Positions 37,553 to 48,602 of a stretch of DNA of 64,000 nt are shown here, piece by piece. Positions within the stretch are counted from its first letter, which is position 1; the number at the start of each line of letters is the position of its first letter. Origin of the DNA: Lepeophtheirus salmonis (taxonomy: Eukaryota; Arthropoda; Copepoda; Siphonostomatoida; Caligidae); the NCBI RefSeq assembly GCF_016086655.4, contig NC_052135.2, positions 53,555,671 to 53,619,670 of the forward strand, given 5' to 3'. The translations under genes were made by a program, and so were the position numbers. Under the pieces are notes generated by a model. The model was given only the letters and a program-made list of their open reading frames with translations, did not search any database and was not told the origin of the DNA.

Positions 37553-38220
37553 ATCTGATGCTGATGAAATAAAAAGGGAGTTATATTGTACAAAGTCAAT
37601 TTGGTTTTGCCATTTTATTTTTTACCACAAAAACTATACTTAACATAAACAGGGACGTACAAAGGGGATACAAATCATTGGCTATGACCACCACTTTGTA
37701 CAGCTATACACCATGTGGCCTTCGGGTTGCAACTAGGTTTTAAAAGTTTAGTATTCCTCACTTTAAATTTAAATGTGGCATCAAAAACAAGAATAACAAA
37801 AAGTTGAATCAATTTAATTGAGAACTGTCCTCATTTTCTCATTCACATAAAGTTTATACATGCAAATGTACAATATTTTTTTTACCTAGACTTTATATAT
37901 ACCGTTATATATAAACAACTTAAGGATACACTTATTTTATGATGTAACATATACCTTTTTCCCTTTAAATAAAGTGGGTATATGAATGTACATATGTATG
38001 TCGAAATATATGTGAGCATATACATATCTCGAGGGATCGAAAGGATGAATAAAAAGAGGGGGAAACGTAAGAAACTTATTTAAATATTTGTTAAAGTTAA
38101 TTTATTTTACTCAGCATATTTTCATCAACTTTAATATAATACATATATAATGACAAACATTTACCTACATTGGCGGTGATAGACAAGTAATTGTACTGTT
38201 ATGCTAATCACAAGCATTGT
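37553..38220. other. non-coding, AT-rich
   Basis: No gene recognised. 37640-37740 contains an AACATAAACAGGGACGTAC segment with no identified partner. Confidence 0.35.
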
Positions 38221-38224
38221 GGGC

Positions 38225-39250
38225 ATGTTAAAAATAACGTTGATTAAAATGGTAACCCTGACAATATAAAAAGTTTTCTTAAGAAGAGTAACTTAGCTTT
38301 TATGATATTTCATTACATTATCTGCAAGCAGTTATGAGTGGAAGGAATTTATTACAAATCTCACTCCTTATCCAGCAAGAAAAAGGGTAAATCTACTCTA
38401 ATATCGATACTCGAGCAGTTGTAACTAGGAAAGAAATAAACAAGGTCATATCACAAAAATTTCACAGTAGTCAATCCCCAATTTAGTTCAGAGTTTAACA
38501 TGGACTTATATTCATAACTAGTTATGGAAATTTGGTGTTTTTTGTCCATGTTAAAACACAAACATCAAAAATTAACTGGGTAAGTCTGACAATTTGGAAA
38601 ATGCTTTTTGAGAAGAGTAGCATAGCTTTTACGACGGCTCATTAGATTAGCTACGCGCAGTTATGAGTGGATGGAAGGAAATGGAAATCCCACTCACTAT
38701 CTAGCAATGATGTAGGTAAAAGTTACTCTAAAATTAATACTCAAGCAGCTGTAACTAGAGGGAAGAGGATAAGTAAATAAAAAATGCCAAAAATTACTCT
38801 AATCATGATCCTCAGTTTTACTCTGAGTCCAATTTATAACTTTTGATTAAAAATGGATGTATTTTGAGGAGTTTAAAAATTAACAACCCAAAAATTTACA
38901 TGTCAACCTTCACTATTTAAATAATGTTTTGAAGGAGAGTAGCTTAGCTGGCTGTCATGAAGATCAGTTAAAATCAGCTTTGACAAAGGAAGAATGCGGA
39001 GAGTGAAATAAACAAGACCATTATCAAGAATTACTCCAATATCGATCCTCAATCCTATTTTGAGTCCAATATAGCCTTACAATTATAACTCTGCAACAAA
39101 TCCTTAGGGTTACTTTCGTCTTTTATGAATATATATACGAATGTTCAATCACGTTTTGAATGTAATTGAACGTAAAAGGAAAAGAGCTTCAATACTCAGG
39201 AGTTAGATAATAATAACAATAGCCAAGGGGAAAAAAAATCACATTTGAGT
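38225..39250 (+). repeat. three DR1 units in direct tandem
   Basis: DR1 phrases come round three times: ATGGTAACCCTGACAATATA (38249), TGGGTAAGTCTGACAATTTG (38577), then ACATGTCAACCTTCACTATT (38899). Each is followed by a GAGAGTAGCTTAGC-type phrase and by a ...ATGA..TT.ATTA phrase. The third unit runs on through CAAGAATTACTCCAATATCG ATCCTCAATCCTATTTTGAG (39027) to GAATGTTCAATCACGTTTTG (39130). Units are about 330 bp apart, so this is a local amplification or nested insertion of the repeat. Confidence 0.5.
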
Positions 39251-40640
39251 TTGCCAACTTTAAGAAAACGGGCTTGCTAAAACATACAACCGATTTTCAT
39301 CACTAAGAATGTATAATTTTTATCTTCTATTTCCTTCGGCGATTTATTGCCCTCAAATCTAAAAACAAAAAGTAATAGCAACATAATCAAACCCTTAAAA
39401 ACAATCGAATATGTCTTTGCCATCATTAAAATATAGATATTTCAAACACATAAATGTAAAAATACCCAAATAAAAATATTTAAAATGTGTTTAAAATAAA
39501 CGATTCACAGTCAATAAAAATTCCATTTAGATCTTTTACTTTTTTGTCGATCGATAAAAGTCTATAAATTCTAGACAGAGTCTGAAGTGTAATTAAATTA
39601 GACTTTGTTAAGTCCAAAAACCAGTAAAAACCTATAATCCCCAAAAATTGTCAAGCTCTCATTTTTTTCCATTTCTTGAATAAGGACGATTTTTGAAATA
39701 TATGTTTATCATCCTTTTCTTGCTCTTCATAAGCCCTACAAAAAATTTATTATTTATTTCTTGCTGCAATATTTGTAATGAGTCTATAACTCATAACTCA
39801 AAAGGATTAAAATCATTACAAAATCTTGCTTGCAAGAGGGTATCTAAACAAAGACAGGAAATGCTTAATAATAATATACAGATTTAATAACATAACATTA
39901 TATTTAAAATTATTTTTATTCTTAATTCTTGAGAACAGAACACATTTGAATTTATATAAGTATTGAGTAGTTGCGTGTGAGTGTGCCTATGAAAAACGAC
40001 GATATTTCTTAAAGAGTTCTCTTCTATATTATTGAGCCAAAGTTTGTCTTTTAGCCAACGTTTAATTACTTCGGGCAATGCCTTGTACTACTTCTAGTTT
40101 ACAATAAATTATAAGTGTAAATATATAAGTTGGAGCAAAAATATGATAGATACAAGATTTTATAACGATATTTTAGTATATGGGATAGTAAATTCCCCAG
40201 AAAAGTGCAAAATAATATTTTTGATTTTAAGTGTATGTGAAAGGATTTAGAAAAAAAAAATTACAACTTAAAAGAGCATCTCACATTTTTTTTTTTTTCA
40301 ATGACCTTTTCGTAAAAGTATTATATGTATCTGTGGAAAAAAGCAATATGAAGAACGATTCCCTTTGTAGTTTTTAATCTGTATTGTAATTGGTTAATTA
40401 ATCTTCTAAAGTATGTATAAATGAGTATTATTATTTAAAATGGTCGATTAAAAAGAAGAATTTCCTTAATCACTTCCTCGTATGGAGATCCCTCCTAACT
40501 CTTTTCTGAAGTGGAATTGAATATATACATAATACACAATAGATCGCCTTGTTTTAGAGTTAATATTTCTTTCCTCCAGCACAAATACCTTTTACTTCTT
40601 GGGACTATAAAATAACTTACTTTGGTTAAATTTAAGGCCC
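39251..40640. other. mostly non-coding; one short hydrophobic reading frame
   Basis: A 64-codon frame at 39693-39887 (plus) starts MKYMFIILFLLFISPTKN, like a signal peptide, and then has SCCNICNE and a polar tail. I have no family match, and short hydrophobic starts are common by chance in AT-rich DNA. 39960-40100 shares phrases with 27220-27370 (GCGTGTGAGTGTGC..ATGAAAAA, TTCTATATTATTGAGCCAAAG TTTG, GGGCAAT), so both belong to a minor dispersed repeat. Confidence 0.3.
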
Positions 40641-40650
40641 CTCAGGCCAT

Positions 40651-40742
40651 TTTTGGAGTGGTACAAGTCATTTTAGTTTGGAAAAATAGTATTTTTGTGT
40701 CAAAGTTGGCAATTTTTAGGCCTCTTGTACCACTGTCCAAAA
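40651..40742. repeat. inverted repeat (hairpin), arms about 17 bp
   Basis: TTTTGGAGTGGTACAAG at 40651-40667 and CTTGTACCACTGTCCAAAA at 40724-40742 are inverted copies with a 2-base indel. They flank about 56 bp. A GGCC..CAGGCC phrase lies just left and AGGCC just right, so the inverted part may extend outward imperfectly. No coding content. Confidence 0.6.
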
Positions 40743-41374
40743 TATGATGACATGGATAAAAAGTTGTACTTTCATTATTTATTTATTTTTGTACTTTGTG
40801 TATCAGTTAACAATATTGGGACCTTGTTTTTAGTCATTTAAAGGGTCTAAGATGTGCTCAATTATTTGAGGTTTCCTTTAATAACCAACACAACATATCA
40901 AATTGTAATCCTAGTGGAAGTGAAAGTTGTAGAATTAAAAATAATCTTGTTTTAATTTAAATAAAACAGGGACATCCGAAATCATTGGTCATAACCCTAT
41001 ATTACTTTACAACAAGGTGCTCAATATTTTTAAGTGAGATCAATCAAGTACTAAAAAATTTAAAAAGTATAATTTTTTGATAAAAAACAAGATTCACAAA
41101 GGTTATTATTGAGTTTTGTATCGGTGCTCATTTAGGACCAAGAACGTAAAAACCAGTTCTTCGTAACGTTGTTAGAGATTTTTTTCCTTTTCTAATTATT
41201 GTGTTATATGATATAATAAATAATAGGTATAACCAAGTAAAAATATAAAATGTTCGTTTTATACTACTTTATAATGAAAACATGAATATTTTTTGTAAGA
41301 GATGTGGAATGCTCTTTTTATTTTTCTCATATACCTTATTTGCCTCAATAAACGATTTATATTTTTATGAAAAA

Positions 41375-41460
41375 CTCCTAGGACCGGATTTAAGGACTGT
41401 CAATCCCAAGGACCAGTCTTACGGACTTATAGAGTCGGTCCTAGGACTGAACTGGACACA
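41375..41460. repeat. inverted CCTAGGACCG motif with GGACTG repeats
   Basis: CCTAGGACCG (about 41377-41386) and CGGTCCTAGG (about 41436-41445) are perfect inverted copies around a stretch with several GGACTG/GGACC motifs, ending GGACTGAACTGGACAC. The last phrase closely resembles the interior of the TIR element at 44715-45099, so this may be a remnant of the same family. Confidence 0.45.
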
Positions 41461-41576
41461 ATAAACAAGTTCCAACATTTCTATGAAAACATAATCGGAT
41501 GGAACGATGGAGCTCAAGGTAATTGGAAGAAATTATTCTCGTGAACTCAATGTGCGAAGTTTGGAGCACGGTCGGC

Positions 41577-41694
41577 CCTAGGGAAGTTCATATACATTAT
41601 GTATATGAACTTCAAAGAAGATTCCTAGGTCAGATGGAGTCAATTTAATACCTTAAATTTTGTGTATACTTAATCTGTACAACTCCATCTGACC
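41577..41694. repeat. nested perfect palindrome and inverted repeat
   Basis: 15-base arms GAAGTTCATATACAT (41583-41597) and ATGTATATGAACTTC (41599-41613) form a perfect palindrome around one base. It is framed by CCTAGGGA (41577-41584) and TTCCTAGG (41622-41629), with one mismatch. A second inverted pair overlaps: GGTCAGATGGAGT (41628-41640) and ACTCCATCTGACC (41682-41694), perfect 13-base arms. A cruciform or small foldback element is likely. Confidence 0.7.
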
Positions 41695-41699
41695 AATTA

Positions 41700-43015
41700 A
41701 AGGAACATTAAAAAAATGGCAAGGCAAACAATAGGAAAAGTGACAATGTGGAAAAAATGAAAAACAAATATTTTATGCCTATATAATACCTATCACCAAT
41801 ATAGTAATAAATAAAACGATAAAAAACAGCTACGAACACTAGTTTTAAATGATAAACCAAATACAAATATAAAAAAGTAAAATTTTTGACTTATAGCATC
41901 ATATTTGGAACTGTGTAAAATATTTTTAAAAATTACAAATTTTGACAAAACTAACTACATTCTTTTCGAAACAAAAATGGTCTATACTACGTCAAAAATG
42001 GCTCGAGAGGCCTCAATTTTTGACTAAGTCAACTTTTGAAATGTTCAAGCAAAAAAAATTATTTGTATGTACAGGCCATCAAAATATTAACCTGAAAAAG
42101 GGACAGTATAATACACACATGTAGCTTATAGATTATAATATATGCACTTTCAATTATTATCAATTACCATATACTTTAAAATTGATCTTTTCCTATCATC
42201 ATACGTGCATGTCTTTTTGTTAATAATCCCCTTGGAATATTACTTAAAGTTATCATTATGTGGATCTAAGCCATCAAATTGATAAAAGTTCTATTTTATT
42301 CACCGAATTAGCAATTTTGTAATTCTAATTCATTAGTCAGAGGTATTCAACTCTCTTTTCCGTAATTTAGTATTACAAACAGGAATTTCCATCTCTTTAA
42401 TAATCATATTTTATCATTAGTTTTTTGCATTCATTTTTTTCTCTAACTCTAATGATATATTTCATCCAATAGCTGTCTACATACATACTGCACGGAACCA
42501 CAAATGGTAGGTATATATATTTATATATAATAATTGATTAATTAATGCATTAAACATTTGTAAATCATTAGTTACGTCTATCCGTGATATTGGATATTTA
42601 ATATAAAAAGTTAAATTATGAAGATTTATTTTAAGTATTGAAATTATTAAAAAAGATTATTTTTTCATCTGCAATAATTATTATATTTGACAAATTTTAA
42701 TGGTGTAAATAGATTATAATATAGTGATTGATTGAGGGGGCATGCCCCTCAACGTTTCTAACTATATTTGTGATCCGTCAACACAAAATCAAACTATAAA
42801 GATTTTTTTTTTTTTCAAAATGGAGTGTATATTAAATTATTTTAAGACAACCGTCAATTTCTCTTTAAAATATATTTTGATTAACATTTTAGGTTATAAG
42901 TCTCTTAAAAAATGGAAAAACAAATTAATTATAACTAAAATTCTAGGATGTCTGAACTCACCCCAAAAGTTTGAATATAAAGCCTATATTGATTATATTA
43001 TATCTTTGAATTATA
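41700..43015. other. non-coding, AT-rich
   Basis: No gene recognised. The 97-codon frame at 42742-43035 is rich in K, I, N and F and lacks motifs; its end overlaps the terminal repeat of copy E. Confidence 0.4.
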
Positions 43016-43019
43016 TGTA

Positions 43020-43390
43020 CCGGGCGGTCCATTAAAATAGCCTACGTACAAGTTGAGAAAATGACACTTGAATGTGATTGACGAATTTCCATTCGCGCAC
43101 TCCAAGCACTTAGGTGTCTCTATGACCACCATCTACACATTCATCAAGTTTAAAACGTTGGAGAGGAAGAAAGGCTCTGTCAAAAAGGACAAACTGGATC
43201 CAGACGAGCTAAAAAAAACAGCCCAGGCCTATTCACTCAAGTCCATGAGTGTCCATGCAAGAGATCTTGTGTTTTCACACCTCACTGTTCAAGGACTATC
43301 CAAAAAGTGGGTGGAGAGGCCAAACTGACACCAACAAGGAAATAAACCCATCTCCTCTGTTACAAGACTCTTTTAAATGAGTTTTGAATC
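43020..43390 (+). mobile_element. Tc1-like family copy E, 5' part only
   Basis: Starts with the family terminus (GGGCGGTCCATTAAAATAG). The frame from 43068 reads EFPFAHSKHLGVSMTTIYTF, LERKKGSVKKDKLDPDELKK, TAQAYSLKSMSVHARDLVF and VQGLSKKWVERPN. These are the two DNA-binding subdomains and basic linker of the family seen degraded in copies A-D, so this copy shows the N-terminal half best. Homology ends near 43390 at the position where A-D have their internal join. DR2 sequence follows immediately (43400-43500), so the rest was lost or replaced. Confidence 0.65.
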
Positions 43391-43394
43391 ACTG

Positions 43395-43500
43395 GTATAT
43401 ATTAAGTAAAAAAATAAAATAAAAATTTCTCCTTTTCTTGATTTTTGTTTGGCATATTGTTGATGTTGATGCAATACATTTTATAGCCATTTGAATAAAT
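43395..43500 (+). repeat. dispersed repeat DR2, 3' end copy
   Basis: ATATATTAAGTAAAAAAATA, then CCTTTTCTTGATTTTTGTTT, and TTGATGTTGATGCAATACAT (43459-43478) match the DR2 terminal phrase. Confidence 0.4.
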
Positions 43501-44710
43501 TTTGTATCACGTCAGTAAAGTGACGTGATGAGCTCATTTTTTAGGCTAATGTTCTTATCTTGCTGTTTACTTCTCAAAGTATTTATCGTGTCTTGACGAG
43601 TATTTCTCGTTCATAAGACAAAACCTATTTAATCTAGATTAAAATTTGGTTTATTTACAATGTCTTGATTCATCAAAGTTGTAGTCGCATTTCAGTCTTA
43701 GGTTACCGGTTCAAGAATGTATTTATAACTAAGGAGGAGAGGGGCAAGTTTTTTTAACGGTGACGTCGTAAGGGATGTTTTCTTTATAACAAAATGTTTT
43801 ATTAGTTTATTAATATACAATTTGACAAAAAGTTTACTTTAAAAAAAATTTAAAGCTTTAATTTCATGGAAGGATTAAAATTTGAACGAATGACTTTTTT
43901 TCAAAATATAATTTTTTTAAAGAAAGTTCATTGCAAAACTATAAAATAACTCAAAAGTGAGGTGGGGAAATGGCCCTTTGACCCTATGGTTCTGGAACCA
44001 TTACTTTATATATGGTAGTTTTGAACACTAGTCCCAAATAATGCCAGCTTTTGAAGGTTATTGGAATCCTGTACATAGTAAAAGAAATTAAATATATGCA
44101 AATTTTTATTCTCTAAAAAATAACATAATTTAAATTCAAAATAGAAAGAATATGTATATCTTTTATCTACCTCTCACGCTAAAAAATTATAGTGGTTCAA
44201 AGGCATCAGAACCCATTCATAAAGAAGGAAACAAAAAAGTCATCAAATATTGATGATGAAATAATAACGCAGTATTTCATTGTGTTACCTCACGGTATAT
44301 GACGTATTACCTTAATTGTTCAAGTTTATAAATTTAAAGTTTGAATTGGACCATTCATCTATTATTTTTTATGTTTGGATAGAAAATTAGTATTTACATA
44401 ACTAAAAATGTATGTATTTATATTTCAAGTTTTTTCTAGAAACATAATCAAGATTTTGTATAAGGTTTGTTAATTGAAGAAATGCCAAAATTATCATTGT
44501 TAGACATGGGGGGGTATATAATATACTCATTTGAATAATACATATATATTCTGTACTGTGTTTCAGCCATAATCATTTTTATATAGTAATTGGATGTTTC
44601 TGTGTCTGTAACCTATAGTTTTTGATAGGGTGATGGAAGGTCATGCCCTTAAAAAATTACTTCAATTAAGTTAAGCTCAGATTAATATTCAGTCATGACT
44701 TGTGTTGTTA
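43501..44710. other. non-coding, AT-rich
   Basis: No gene recognised. Confidence 0.35.
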
Positions 44711-44714
44711 CGAT

Positions 44715-45099
44715 TAGTGTTGTGTTGATCCTTATTTAGGATGGTAGACTGCAGTAACAGTCAGTTCAGTCTTTGTAAAGTCCAGTTTAGTGCTGCATAA
44801 TCCTCTTAAAAACTTAGTTCATTCCTTGATGACATCACACAACTTTATTTCTTTTGTTTTTCATTAGTTATTGTACTGATAGTCTCAAAGACTGATAGGA
44901 CAAATCTTAATACTGGACTGGATGAAATAAATGAAGACTGACACAACCTTATCCTTGATCACTTCTCTTAAATTTGTTTCTTCTTTTTTTAGTCAGTTCT
45001 AATATCTGACAGTCCGAAGGACTGGTCCCATAGACTGAAAGGGTTTGTCCTAAAACTGGACTGGACTGAACCGTAAAAATAAGGATTGACACAACACTA
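44715..45099. mobile_element. short TIR element (MITE-like), 385 bp
   Basis: The left end TAGTGTTGTGTTGATCCTTA and right end (reversed) TAGTGTTGTGTCAATCCTTA are inverted with two mismatches over about 22 bases. Flanks (CGAT / CACGAT) extend the match imperfectly. The inside has GGACTGGACTGAACC near 45059-45072 as an inverted partner of GTCAGTTCAGTC...AAAGTCCAGTTT near 44760-44790, plus several GACTGATAGGAC/GTCTCAAAGACT phrases. There is no reading frame of interest. It is non-autonomous; which transposase moves it cannot be told from here. Confidence 0.65.
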
Positions 45100-45960
45100 G
45101 TCACGATACAAATATTTTCATACCAATTCCATTACCAAAATGGGTATCGATATTTTTTAATATTTTTTCATCCCCCCCCCGTCATCCTCACATTTCGGTA
45201 AATTTATTTTTATACAGTACCTATGTAATTGTCCAAGTGTTCCCAATTTAAAAACCCTCTCCTATTCACCTTTAACACATACTTTGTACAAAGCCTTGTA
45301 AGGGAAATTCACGTATGGACTTAAAGATACTTTCACAGGATTTGTGTTTAGAGTGGGTGGCTATCTCAACAATTTCTGGACTTTTTAACAAAATATAACT
45401 TTTATTTTCGCATTTTTTATTGAGGACTAATTTGTTGTGGGTGGAGCTAAGAAATTTGGGAAGACTTAATATTTTTGGCGTTGTAATTGTTTATGGTTGT
45501 GCGACAACCAATTTTATTGTAATATTAGTAAATACCAATTTCGATGCATCTGTGACACATTGTTGATGTCAGTAATTTTGTTGGCCTAAACAACCAAGTT
45601 TAAAAAACAATCAAAACCATTTTTTCATCAATATGAAGGAAAATAGTTAACTTATTGATTTCAAAATTTGACCAAAAAAGAAAATACTTAAACTGTACAG
45701 TCCATCATAAATATATCCCTCTAATATCTAGTTGTATTACATATCAGACCCTCGTATGTATTATAAATATGTAATTAGAATGTTATACACCCTTATTTCC
45801 ATATTGTAGACAATGTATTAAATATTATTTAAAAATGTTTTTCAAAGGGATCAAATTATACTAATTTAGTATGTTGGTGGTTTTGGTGTCGTCATTTCTT
45901 ATGGTCAAGGCGTAGTTTATAAAACTATAAAATTTCATTAATCAAATGTTTTCAATAAAA
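45100..45960. other. non-coding, AT-rich
   Basis: Contains a C-run at 45170-45180. No gene recognised. Confidence 0.35.
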
Positions 45961-45965
45961 TAACA

Positions 45966-46812
45966 AATGCCTAATAAAATCTGATAACTTTGAATTTATA
46001 ACTTCAACAGGATATAATTTAATTATTAAAAATAAAATTTAAACAAAATGAATACTATAAATAGATGTGTATCTGAGCTCTCAAATCATGAATGTGCCAT
46101 CCTTAGCAACAATTATGGCTTCTAGGTGGAGGTGGAAGGGCTGGCACCCGCTGCAGATGTAGTCCTCTGTCTTGTTGTCCCAGTGTTGGCTGACAGTGGC
46201 TTTGAGGGCCTTGGTGTTTTGATGACGGATCTTGCAGGACTTCACCTTGAAATGTACCCGAAAGATGTAGTCGGGAGGGTTGGCATCAGGGCTCTAGGGT
46301 GGGCAAAAGTGTCAAAAAAGAGTTTAAAAGCACTCAAAAGACTTATTCAAAAGATTCTTGCAACGAAGGAGATGGGGTTCTTTCATTACTGGAGTCGAAA
46401 GTGTCCTTTCCAAACTCCCAAGGCTCTTTCCACCCACTTTTCTTGATAGCTCTATAGGCCCCCAAGATATCTTGCATGGGTTCTCATAGACTTGAAAGGA
46501 TTGGTCTCGGCTGTTTTAATTAACTCCTCCGGGTCCAGTTTGGCATTTTGACAGATTCCTTCTTTCTCTCCAAATATTTTGGACTGGCTGACTACGTAGA
46601 AAGAGTGGTCAATGAGACGCCCCACTACTTGGAGTGCGCTAATAGAAATTCATCGATCACATTCAAGAGTCATTTTCTCGTCTTGTATTTTTTATTTTTT
46701 TATTTGCAACTAATTATATATTTTTTAATATATTGATACATGAATTAATTTCAATCACTCAACCTTAATAAATTATTGAATTAGTAAGTGTTCAGATTTC
46801 AATGGATCACTC
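45966..46812 (-). mobile_element. Tc1-like deletion derivative, copy D (about 0.85 kb)
   Basis: The terminus on the left has GCCTAATAAAATCTGATAAC, and on the right, reversed, GTGATCCATTGAAATCTGAA. On the minus strand a DNA-binding half (about 46690-46380) is followed after about 60 bp by the C-terminal block (about 46280-46095), with the same internal join as copies A-C. The plus-strand frame at 46126-46446 is a shadow of this element. Frames are broken by stops. Confidence 0.7.
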
Positions 46813-47450
46813 GTTACGTAACAACTAATCGTTCCCTGCAATGTTATAGGTATTTGAAGTAGTTCACCCCTTATACTCTCGAGCTATAAAAGCCCAATGA
46901 CCTCTACGACTGATCCATTGATCCAATTCATTTTATAATACATACATTTGTGTTTTATTTATTTATAATTAATTTCTTCATTAACTGATTCTCTTAATAA
47001 ATTATGATGTAATAAAAAACAACGCCCCTTATATATATACATGATTATTATAATATGCTATTAATTTCATTATCGTATACATCTATATTTAACACATTTG
47101 TAATGAGTTTAAAAAAATGACTTGTAGCTGTAGCAAGACTGACTGGATGTGTGTTGAAAGGGGAAAAACAACTTTAATTTTATTGCTTAGTAAGTATATA
47201 TATATATGAAAAAATGTATGTTTACACTTTAAACAAACAAGAGATTTTGTGAATAAAGTAAAGTAATTGCTTTACAACTGCTTTAAACTGTATATATTTC
47301 TATATTTATAGCTTTCATATTTTGAACAGATTCGACGTGATTCTATGATATTAATCATGCAGAGACGATCCCGTATTATAAGTCCAACTTTCACGTGCGT
47401 TTAACGTACTACATGTTAATGTTTGGTAGTACTCATGTATAAAGGTATAG
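46813..47450. other. non-coding; TATA-like motif
   Basis: AGCTATAAAAGCCCAATGAC at about 46883 resembles a TATA box region, but no transcript start or ORF follows that I can support. Otherwise AT-rich with a short (TA)n at 47196. Confidence 0.3.
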
Positions 47451-47454
47451 AACT

Positions 47455-48335
47455 AGTGATGAGAATTGTGTTTATTTTGAGTATGTTAAGAAAAAGAAAC
47501 TGGAAATCAATGTGTTAATTCTTAAAATTTTGAAAAATATTTTGGAGGAGAGCAGCTTAGCTTTAATGATGTTTCATTAAATAAGATACAATCAGCTGCG
47601 ACAAGGAAAGACGGGAAAGAAAACAAACAAGGTCATATGCAATATTTACTGCGACGTCGATCTTCAATTCTGCTCTGAGTCCAGCAAGGCCTACATACAC
47701 TTATAACTCCGCTATAAATCCTCAAGGTTACCCTCCGTCTTTTAAGAGCACACATGAATGTTCCATCAGGTTCGGAATATAATTGAATGTAGTAGAATAG
47801 GAAGTTCACCAGTCAGGAGTGAAATAATAATGACAACATCTAAGGAAAAGAAAATTCATCTTTAAGATTGCCAACTCCGAAAAAACAAAACAACAGGGCA
47901 AATAAAAATATACACGATTTCCATCACTATGTATAATAATACATGTCCTAGAAAGTGGGAGTGGTTTTTTATAGTACGTAATCTGTGCAGGGCTTTTCAT
48001 TTTCCAATTTCCGTTGCCATTATTATTTAATTCTTGAAGATGGAACAAATAAGTTTAAAGTAATAACTAGTGCGTTTGTTCATGAAAGACAGAGAGTAAC
48101 CATGAGAGTTTGCTTGGGTGTAAGTCCTTGTTGGAATGGAGTAGAATTGAGGATCAGCATGGGAGTAATTCTAACCTATATGTCCTTGCAAGATAGTGAG
48201 TGGAGTTCATGTTAATTTCCTTACTCTCACGGCTGCTTACAGCTGATCTAATAAAATGTCAGGGCAGCTAAGCTACTTTTCTCCCGAACATTCTTCAAAT
48301 TGTCAGAGTGATCATGTTAATTTCTGTTTTTTTTA
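47455..48335. repeat. DR1 inverted pair, about 0.9 kb, possible foldback element
   Basis: The left arm (47455-47940) is a near full DR1 copy in plus orientation. It runs from GAATTGTGTTTATTTTGAGT through GGAGGAGAGCAGCTTAGCTT, GATCTTCAATTCTGCTCTGA and GTTACCCTCC-like text to GAAATAATAATGACAACATC. The right arm (47960-48335) is the same series reversed: GCCATTATTATTTAATTCTT, GGAATGGAGTAGAATTGAGG, GGCAGCTAAGCTAC, and AATTGTCAGAGTGATCATGT. The centre is about 47940-47960. Both arms carry the outer DR1 end at the outside. Confidence 0.6.
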
Positions 48336-48602
48336 ACTTACAATCCGGTAGGGAATATTTTATGCAACTCTGAAGAATACCATTAAAGGCGAGAGATTAA
48401 TTTTTCCAAAGAAAAAAATAGACAAGCCTTGCTTATAAACAAAACATATTTTGGCTTTTTCAAAATGTAATTACTAGAGATTTGAAATTTGTCTAAATTC
48501 TCATGATTATTAATCAAAAAGAAAAGTAAATGTTGCCAACTTAGAACAAAATATCTGCTGAAAGAGATTACAGAAAAACAATCAAAGCTAATTGGTTACT
48601 AA

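Noticed and set aside
39693..39887. Secreted small peptide with signal sequence
   Set aside because: A hydrophobic start is common by chance in T-rich DNA; there is only one cysteine cluster and no processing sites or family match.
42742..43035. 97-codon open frame
   Set aside because: Composition is K/I/N/F-rich as expected for AT-rich chance frames, it has no motif, and its end overlaps the terminal repeat of Tc1-like copy E.
46126..46446. 106-codon plus-strand frame with ordinary-looking protein composition
   Set aside because: It is the opposite strand of Tc1-like copy D, whose minus-strand coding relics explain it.
46870..46990. Promoter of a gene at the CTATAAAAGCCC motif
   Set aside because: No transcript or coding region follows that could be supported, so it is listed only as a TATA-like motif.
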